A stretch of DNA of 11,300 nt from DAOUAJ01 sp034433615 (GTDB taxonomy: Bacteria > Chloroflexota > Anaerolineae > DUEN01), in the NCBI GenBank assembly GCA_034433615.1, contig DAOUAJ010000414.1:1-11300 (forward strand). Reading direction: 5' to 3'. Below, in pieces: positions 7,210-11,300 of the stretch. A program made the translations under genes and the position numbers. The notes below the pieces were generated by a model. It ran no database searches. It saw nothing but the letters and a program-made list of their open reading frames with translations, and was not told the origin of the DNA. Positions within the stretch are counted from its first letter, which is position 1. Every line of letters starts with the position of its first letter.

Positions 7210-7445
7210 GTCACTCCGACTGGCAGTGTGTATAAAGCTTCTTCACGCATGCACTCAGCAGCGAAAGCAAACACTGCTTGCAGAGCCTCAGGCGTGAGCG
7301 TTGGATAATTCTCCAACACTTGCTTTTCTGTCCATCCCACTGCGAAGAGACCGAGAATGAAGTCAACAGCCAGCCGCGTGCCTTTCACGACAGGCTTACC
7401 CAATAGGATCTCTGGATCTGAATGAATGTATTGTCGCCAGTCCAT
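7206..7445 (-). CDS. DUF433 family antitoxin-like protein
   Basis: The 79-residue protein matches the DUF433 family in full. It has the opening WRQYIHSDPEILLGKPVVKG (residues 3-22) including the GKPVVKGTR motif, then the helix-turn-helix-like GWTEKQVLENYPTLTPEALQ. These small proteins are predicted antitoxins and DNA-binding autoregulators, usually encoded just before a DUF5615 PIN-like toxin. A strong Shine-Dalgarno GGAGG lies seven bases before the ATG. The stop overlaps the start of a deleted toxin frame, so the antitoxin appears orphaned. It sits 15 bp after a methyltransferase gene and in line with polysaccharide genes, which may be only an insertion site. It could still act on the promoter of its own unit or on another copy of the module. 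Confidence 0.88.
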   Translation of the reverse strand: MDWRQYIHSDPEILLGKPVVKGTRLAVDFILGLFAVGWTEKQVLENYPTLTPEALQAVFAFAAECMREEALYTLPVGVT

Positions 7446-7460
7446 CTTTTTCCTCCAAAC

Positions 7461-8156
7461 TTACGTGATCCCTTTTTCACCCACCAGCAGAACATCACGG
7501 GCGAGGAGCGAGGGCCAACGCCGTGCCGCCCACACGTAAAAGTCGGACAACCTGCGCCAGTGTAGCCAGCCGGGGTATAGCCCCGGCACCCACAGGCTGG
7601 CGTTGCCATCCACCCGGCGGATCGCCACCCCGCGCGCCTGTAACAATGCTCGCACCTCGGCCAGCGTGAAGAAGCGCAGGTGCAGCCAGTCGGTTGGGCT
7701 GTTCTCCAGATACGGGAAGCGCCCCTGCAACAACCACAGACGAAAGCGCCAATGGGCGATGTTGGGCAACGAGATGATCAGCTTGCCACCTGGCCGTAAT
7801 ACTCGTGTCAACTCGTCAAACACGTGCTCGAAGCGTACCCGGTGCTCGATCTGCGAGTCGGACACCACGGTGTCGAAGGCGCCGTTCGGAAACGGCAAGA
7901 AGCCGCGATCCAAGTCCACCCGGCAGACGGGCACCCCCCGCTGCCAGGCGCGTTTGCTCGCTACCCGCGACAGATCGGTGCCCCACACCCGTGCCCCTCG
8001 TGTGATCAGCATCTCCGCCAGCACCCCTGGGCCGCAGTCTACCTGCAAGACCCGCTCGCCGAACGAGACGTAGCGGGCCAGCAGCGCCAGCCGTTGCCGG
8101 TCGAAGGTATCCCCCTTCTTCTCCCAATAAGCGTCATAGTAGCTCGCAAAATCCAT
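7461..8156 (-). CDS. MetW-like class I SAM-dependent methyltransferase
   Basis: The 231-residue protein has a class I methyltransferase fold close to MetW-type enzymes. Residues 36-44 form motif I, read as VLQVDCGPG. DLDRGFLPFPNGAFDTVVSD (81-100), LRPGGKLIISLPNIAHWRFR (120-139) and LHLRFFTLAEVRALL (158-172) follow in the expected order. Motif I departs from the usual V-L-D-hydrophobic-G-C-G pattern: the Asp at position 3 is Gln38 and the first Gly is Asp40, so cofactor binding may be altered. MetW-like proteins near polysaccharide genes are usually of unknown substrate. The ATG start has AAGG six bases upstream. The gene begins 8 bp after the secreted esterase gene, so the two are probably co-transcribed. 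Confidence 0.87.
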   Translation of the reverse strand: MDFASYYDAYWEKKGDTFDRQRLALLARYVSFGERVLQVDCGPGVLAEMLITRGARVWGTDLSRVASKRAWQRGVPVCRVDLDRGFLPFPNGAFDTVVSDSQIEHRVRFEHVFDELTRVLRPGGKLIISLPNIAHWRFRLWLLQGRFPYLENSPTDWLHLRFFTLAEVRALLQARGVAIRRVDGNASLWVPGLYPGWLHWRRLSDFYVWAARRWPSLLARDVLLVGEKGIT

Positions 8157-8164
8157 GGCATACC

Positions 8165-10906
8165 TTACGATTCACGCTTCGTCACGGGCAAGTAGACACG
8201 GTATAGTCGGCCATAGGCAAAATCCCACTCAACCGTCCAGCCGCCCACCACGTCCACGCCGATGGACGTGACAGACACCGCTCGGAACCCGGCCGGTATC
8301 TCCGCGGTCAGGACATACGGCCCCGGCGTAATCCCCGTGAAGGCGAATGCGCCGTCAGCGCCAGTGGTTTGGGTGGACACAACTGTCTCGCCCTGCCTGA
8401 GCGTCACAGTGACGCCAGGAAGACCAGGCTCCTCCACCTGGCGGATACCATCACCGCTCTCATCCAGGAAGGCGTGGCCTCGCACCTCACCCGTCAGCGG
8501 CGTGGGCGTCGGCGTTGGGGTGGGGGTGACTGTCGGGGTCGGCGTCGCTGCCAGAGTGGGTGTGGGAGTCGGCATGGGAGTGACCAGCGCGTAGATGAGG
8601 GTCAACTGTGGCCGCTGTGCCAGATACGGGCTATCGCTGGAGGCGAAGACGAACTCTTCGCGCTCATCATAATCGTCTTTGGGCGGGGCCGCGCGCAGAG
8701 CCACGCCGTAGTTGGCCTCGGGTGTTGCCAGCCACGCGGCGGCCAAGTCAGTGACGTCCCAGCCATACCAGCGGTTGATGTCGCCACTGGCGCTCGCCTG
8801 GACAGCGCGCCTGTCGGCGGGCTGGCCGGCGATGTCGCCCGGCATGCCGTTAGCCCCCGGCATCGCCCACGTCTCCCCGGCCTGTGGGTGATTCCACGTA
8901 GCCTCGTCAACCTTCCAGGGCCGTGCGACCTGGTGCAGGTCAATGACCAATCGCCTGTCAGCAGGCCCCCAGGTAGCGTACAGGTTGAGCACCGCGCCGC
9001 GCAGCCAGGCGTCCGGCGGCATCTGCCCGGCCAGATCAAAGCGCAGCAACGCGTTACGGATGGTTGTCGGCCCCTCGTGGCGCACACGCAATACCTGGCT
9101 GGTTACGTTCGGGGTATCCGGCTCCCATGCGCTCAGGAAGGTATCGGCCGCGCCCGCGTAACCGCTCGCGCCCTGGCGCAGCGTCACCGTGGCATAGGGC
9201 AGCGGCGTCGCGCCGGGATAAATCTGGTAGCGGTGCGCACCTGGACTGACTGTTACCGTCACCAGCCCGCCTGCGGAGGCGACCGGCCTGGCGGTGAAGG
9301 TTGCTGTGTCCTTGTCCAGGTCCTCCAGGATATAGCCTGCGGCAGAGTGCTCGCCCGGAGCCACCGCACCCAAGTCGAGGCCGACGGACGCCCCCGTCGC
9401 GTCCTCGACCGTGGCGATGACGGTGTCATCAGCCTGCGTGTACGCCGCTGACCAGACAGAGGTCCAGTGTTGCCCTGTGGCCGCAGGCTGCGCTGATTGC
9501 GCGATGGTCACCCAGTAGGTGCGGCCGGGCTCGTCGCGCCTGAACGACACCTGTGAGGGCATGTCGCTACGGGCAAACTGGGCCAGCCAGCTCAAATAAG
9601 CATTGGCGAAGTCCGGGTAGCGCTCGCCGTGGCCACCCGGATGCCACCACAACTCCACGCGGTCGGGGGCGTAAAGCTGTGTCTGGTTATAAAAGTCCTG
9701 GGCGTGATGTGGGTCTACCTTGGTGTCTGCCTCGCCGTGGACAATGAGGAGTGGCATATGTCGGAAATTCGGTGCATATTGAACCAATGAACGGCGTTCA
9801 TAGCAATAAAGGTTCTCAGAGGGGGTGCCGCCGCACTCCTGGTGCAGGTACGTGAGGTTATTATAGTTGGGCGTGATCCCCCCAGGTTGCATCTCATATT
9901 CCCATTTGACCAGATCGGTTGGCCCGCTGTCGGCTACTGCTGCGGTGATCTCCTGGGGCCACTTAGCCGCCACCAGCCCGGCTGTGATCGCCCCCAACGA
10001 GTGCCCTACCAGGTAGATACGCGATTCATCCACGTTGTAATTCGCCTTGATCCAGCGGATGGCGTCCATCACATCCCACTGGGAAGCAGGAGCGCCGAAC
10101 ACGTGATGCCCCACCGGCTGGTTGATCGGCTTCGTCTCGCCGTGCAGCTCAGGCGAGGCCAACAGCCATCCTCTGGATTCGGCTGCATCCGAGAGATCCA
10201 GGATGGGGACAACCCGCGTATCACCCAGGCCGTGGATACCTACGAGCAACGGCACCGGCTGCGAGCCATCGTAGCTGGAGGGGAGCTGAATCTGCGTCCA
10301 CGTGCCCTCGTTTTTATACCCATTCCAGTTGTTGTAATAGGTGCTCGGCGCGATGAACTCTTCAAAGCGCACACCGTTCACGTCCGGCCCCGTCACCTGG
10401 ATTTTGGCCCGTACCAGCCCCCAGCCGTCGGTGTCAGTCGAACGGTTCACCAGGCGGATGCGGTTCGTTCCACTGATCAGGATGGACGGGGCGATGTCCC
10501 ACTCTGCCCATTGCTGATCCGGGTCGTTGATTTCGCAATGAGGGCCATCCGTGTAAGGGCTGTTAAGCACGGGCTGACCGATCAAAACATCGTTGATGTA
10601 AATCTCGTTACCCGCGACGGCGCTCATACCGAACTCATAGGCGATCAACCTGGCGGCCGTGGGGGTGCCCGAAAAACGCAGCACCACCTCTTGTGTCACC
10701 TCGGCGTTCGAGCCGACTATCATGCAGGTGGTGATGGTGGAGTCCGTCACGCCCGTTACGCCTGGCGCAGCGGACGCCCGCGACGACCACGCCCCACCGG
10801 CCAGGACAGCAGCACTCAAAGCACAGACAGCAACAGGTAAGGTGAGCAAGAGGCGGCACCGGCCGTGAGCCAGCGAGGCGGGCAACGGTCGTGCGATAAA
10901 CGGCAT
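8165..10906 (-). CDS. Secreted multidomain esterase (alpha/beta hydrolase, DNRLRE, SdrD-B-like domains)
   Basis: The 913-residue protein starts with a signal peptide: basic n-region, hydrophobic core around 20-37, probable cleavage after ASA near 46. A beta-rich, lectin-like domain (about 70-172) precedes an esterase domain of the PHB-depolymerase/prolyl-oligopeptidase type. There GIHGLG (223-228) forms the oxyanion region, GHSLG (301-305) carries Ser303, HGEAD (390-394) carries the likely Asp394, and PGGHGE holds the likely His426. A DNRLRE domain with its RFDL and WNHP motifs spans about 576-772. A Thr-Pro linker (776-804) leads to a Cna-B/SdrD-B-like domain (806-898) with FLDESGDGIRQVEEPGLPGV, and the tail ends YRVYLPVTKRES. 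It is probably exported and may cleave ester groups on polysaccharide; the substrate is inference. The ATG at 10906 has GAGGAGG upstream and starts the signal peptide. The longer TTG start at 10960 would overlap the promoter. Confidence 0.9.
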   Translation of the reverse strand: MPFIARPLPASLAHGRCRLLLTLPVAVCALSAAVLAGGAWSSRASAAPGVTGVTDSTITTCMIVGSNAEVTQEVVLRFSGTPTAARLIAYEFGMSAVAGNEIYINDVLIGQPVLNSPYTDGPHCEINDPDQQWAEWDIAPSILISGTNRIRLVNRSTDTDGWGLVRAKIQVTGPDVNGVRFEEFIAPSTYYNNWNGYKNEGTWTQIQLPSSYDGSQPVPLLVGIHGLGDTRVVPILDLSDAAESRGWLLASPELHGETKPINQPVGHHVFGAPASQWDVMDAIRWIKANYNVDESRIYLVGHSLGAITAGLVAAKWPQEITAAVADSGPTDLVKWEYEMQPGGITPNYNNLTYLHQECGGTPSENLYCYERRSLVQYAPNFRHMPLLIVHGEADTKVDPHHAQDFYNQTQLYAPDRVELWWHPGGHGERYPDFANAYLSWLAQFARSDMPSQVSFRRDEPGRTYWVTIAQSAQPAATGQHWTSVWSAAYTQADDTVIATVEDATGASVGLDLGAVAPGEHSAAGYILEDLDKDTATFTARPVASAGGLVTVTVSPGAHRYQIYPGATPLPYATVTLRQGASGYAGAADTFLSAWEPDTPNVTSQVLRVRHEGPTTIRNALLRFDLAGQMPPDAWLRGAVLNLYATWGPADRRLVIDLHQVARPWKVDEATWNHPQAGETWAMPGANGMPGDIAGQPADRRAVQASASGDINRWYGWDVTDLAAAWLATPEANYGVALRAAPPKDDYDEREEFVFASSDSPYLAQRPQLTLIYALVTPMPTPTPTLAATPTPTVTPTPTPTPTPLTGEVRGHAFLDESGDGIRQVEEPGLPGVTVTLRQGETVVSTQTTGADGAFAFTGITPGPYVLTAEIPAGFRAVSVTSIGVDVVGGWTVEWDFAYGRLYRVYLPVTKRES
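8495..8581 (-). repeat. Low-complexity Thr-Pro linker coding repeat
   Basis: This in-gene repeat encodes alternating Thr-Pro with a few Met, Leu, Val and Ala (residues about 776-804). Such linkers are extended, protease-resistant spacers between extracellular domains. On the plus strand it reads as GGGGTG/GGCGTC-rich sequence, which may be prone to slippage. Confidence 0.85.
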
Positions 10907-10909
10907 GAT

Positions 10910-10916
10910 CCTCCTC
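10910..10916 (-). promoter_or_regulatory. Ribosome-binding site GAGGAGG for the secreted esterase
   Basis: On the minus strand GAGGAGG is followed by ATC and ATG. It is the strongest Shine-Dalgarno in the window. It decides the start at 10906 over the longer TTG-initiated frame. Confidence 0.8.
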
Positions 10917-10932
10917 AAACTGTATTGACAAA

Positions 10933-10960
10933 AGTATAGCATAAGGGTGATCAACCGCAA
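10933..10960 (-). promoter_or_regulatory. Sigma-70-type promoter with extended -10 upstream of the esterase
   Basis: On the minus strand TTGCGG (10955-10960) and TATACT (10933-10938) are separated by 16 bases, and TGC directly precedes the -10 box (extended TGN form). Transcription would start near 10926, leaving a leader of about 20 bases that contains the ribosome-binding site. It is the best promoter I can see and could drive the esterase and the genes after it, at least to the flippase. Confidence 0.65.
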
Positions 10961-11039
10961 ACCGTCCTACCGCACCCCATTCTCGCGCCCTGTCATGAAG
11001 ACAAGATGAACACCCGCCAGCCCCGCGGTGAAAATTCGT

Positions 11040-11300
11040 TCACGATAGCCGGTAAACCCGGATCTCCGGCCCCAGCGTTCGCGGCCCTGGGACGAACTGG
11101 GCGACGGGCTCTTGTGCCCACAGTACCCGATAGAATGCCTCACGGTCAGGCGCGTTCCCCTGCCCCATGTACCGTTCCCAGATCTGGCTACTAATGAAGA
11201 GATATTCCACTCCCTGAGCCTGGTACCAGGCCAGCGGCTCCTCGGCCAGAGAGAATCGCCGCGTCTCGACAAAATGCCCGGCCGGCACCTGGATGGTGTA
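11040..11300 (-). CDS. C-terminal end of a probable GT39-type membrane glycosyltransferase (partial)
   Basis: The frame is open from the right edge to a TGA at 11040-11042, giving 86 residues of a C-terminus. The sequence reads as a small soluble alpha/beta domain: TIQVPAGHFVETRRFSL, LAWYQAQGVEYLFISSQIWE with GVEYLFISS as a central strand, FYRVLWAQEPVAQFVPGP, and a final PEIRVYRLS. This pattern is that of the extracytoplasmic tail of GT39/ArnT-like, polyprenyl-phosphate-sugar dependent glycosyltransferases common in Chloroflexota, which transfer sugars at the outer face of the membrane. The membrane part lies outside the window, so the family is a judgement from the tail alone. No clear terminator follows; the next gene has its own promoter 70-100 bases later. 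Confidence 0.55.
   Translation of the reverse strand, partial: YTIQVPAGHFVETRRFSLAEEPLAWYQAQGVEYLFISSQIWERYMGQGNAPDREAFYRVLWAQEPVAQFVPGPRTLGPEIRVYRLS

Noticed and set aside
8495..8581. Repetitive G-rich tract considered as a CRISPR or non-coding repeat
   Set aside because: It is in frame with the esterase and simply encodes a Thr-Pro linker; there are no spacers or constant repeat units.
8369..9451. Plus-strand open frame (360 codons) opposite the esterase C-terminal half
   Set aside because: Shadow of the DNRLRE/linker coding region; no domain and low-complexity composition from the Thr-Pro repeat.
9842..10840. Long plus-strand open frame (332 codons) opposite the esterase gene
   Set aside because: It lies wholly antisense to a well-supported gene, has no recognisable domains, is rich in Arg, His and Pro as expected from a GC-rich antisense frame, and lacks a proper upstream signal.
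10907..10960. TTG-initiated 18-residue extension of the secreted esterase
   Set aside because: It covers the -35 and -10 boxes and the Shine-Dalgarno, and would put extra residues before a normal signal peptide; the ATG at 10906 is better.
10985..11039. Search for a terminator after the GT39-like gene
   Set aside because: Only a very short TGTC/GACA stem with no T run is seen; not enough to call.
10967..11272. Minus-strand frame of 101 codons near the right edge
   Set aside because: Overlaps the better-supported C-terminal domain of the GT39-like gene in another frame and has Arg/Gly/Ser-rich, non-protein-like composition.

Overview
The window is a GC-rich, single-strand block of bacterial genes: every gene I can support lies on the minus strand, so the biological order runs from position 11300 down to 1. 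The content is a surface-polysaccharide (capsule, exopolysaccharide or O-antigen type) locus. Several traits suggest a Chloroflexota (Anaerolineae/Caldilineae-like) bacterium. These are secreted proteins with long Thr-Pro linkers and a C-terminal VYLPV-type tail, a DUF433/DUF5615 toxin-antitoxin module, heptameric tandem repeats between genes, and frequent GTG starts. That assignment is inference from style; no rRNA or marker gene is present.

Layout from right to left (5' to 3' on the minus strand). 11300-11040 holds the C-terminal end of what looks like a GT39-type membrane glycosyltransferase, cut by the window edge. A 133-bp gap follows, with a good extended -10 promoter. Next is a large secreted multidomain protein (8165-10906: signal peptide, alpha/beta-hydrolase esterase, DNRLRE domain, Thr-Pro linker, SdrD-B-like domain). 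Only 8 bp later comes a MetW-like methyltransferase (7461-8156). A DUF433 antitoxin (7206-7445) follows, overlapping a 35-codon relic of its DUF5615 toxin (7102-7209). Then come a Wzx-type flippase (5614-7083) and a 237-bp non-coding stretch with heptamer repeats and hairpins.

The left half is a tightly coupled cassette: a GT4 glycosyltransferase (4255-5376), a second GT4 gene split by an in-frame amber codon (3071-4258), a class I methyltransferase (2091-3074), a Wzz-type chain-length protein (809-2053), and a third GT4 gene (1-819, cut by the left edge). Three of these junctions are short stop/start overlaps, which indicates translational coupling.

Together the genes describe assembly and export of a polysaccharide. 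Cytosolic GT4 enzymes build a lipid-linked repeat unit, methyltransferases may decorate it or cap chain ends, Wzx flips it, and Wzz sets chain length. No Wzy polymerase, initiating sugar-phosphate transferase, outer-membrane exporter or tyrosine kinase is visible; they may lie outside the window.

The most notable signals are decayed or atypical elements rather than an obviously new system: the amber-interrupted glycosyltransferase, the internally deleted DUF5615 toxin beside an intact antitoxin, and a heptamer repeat array that forms the last codons and stop of a methyltransferase gene.
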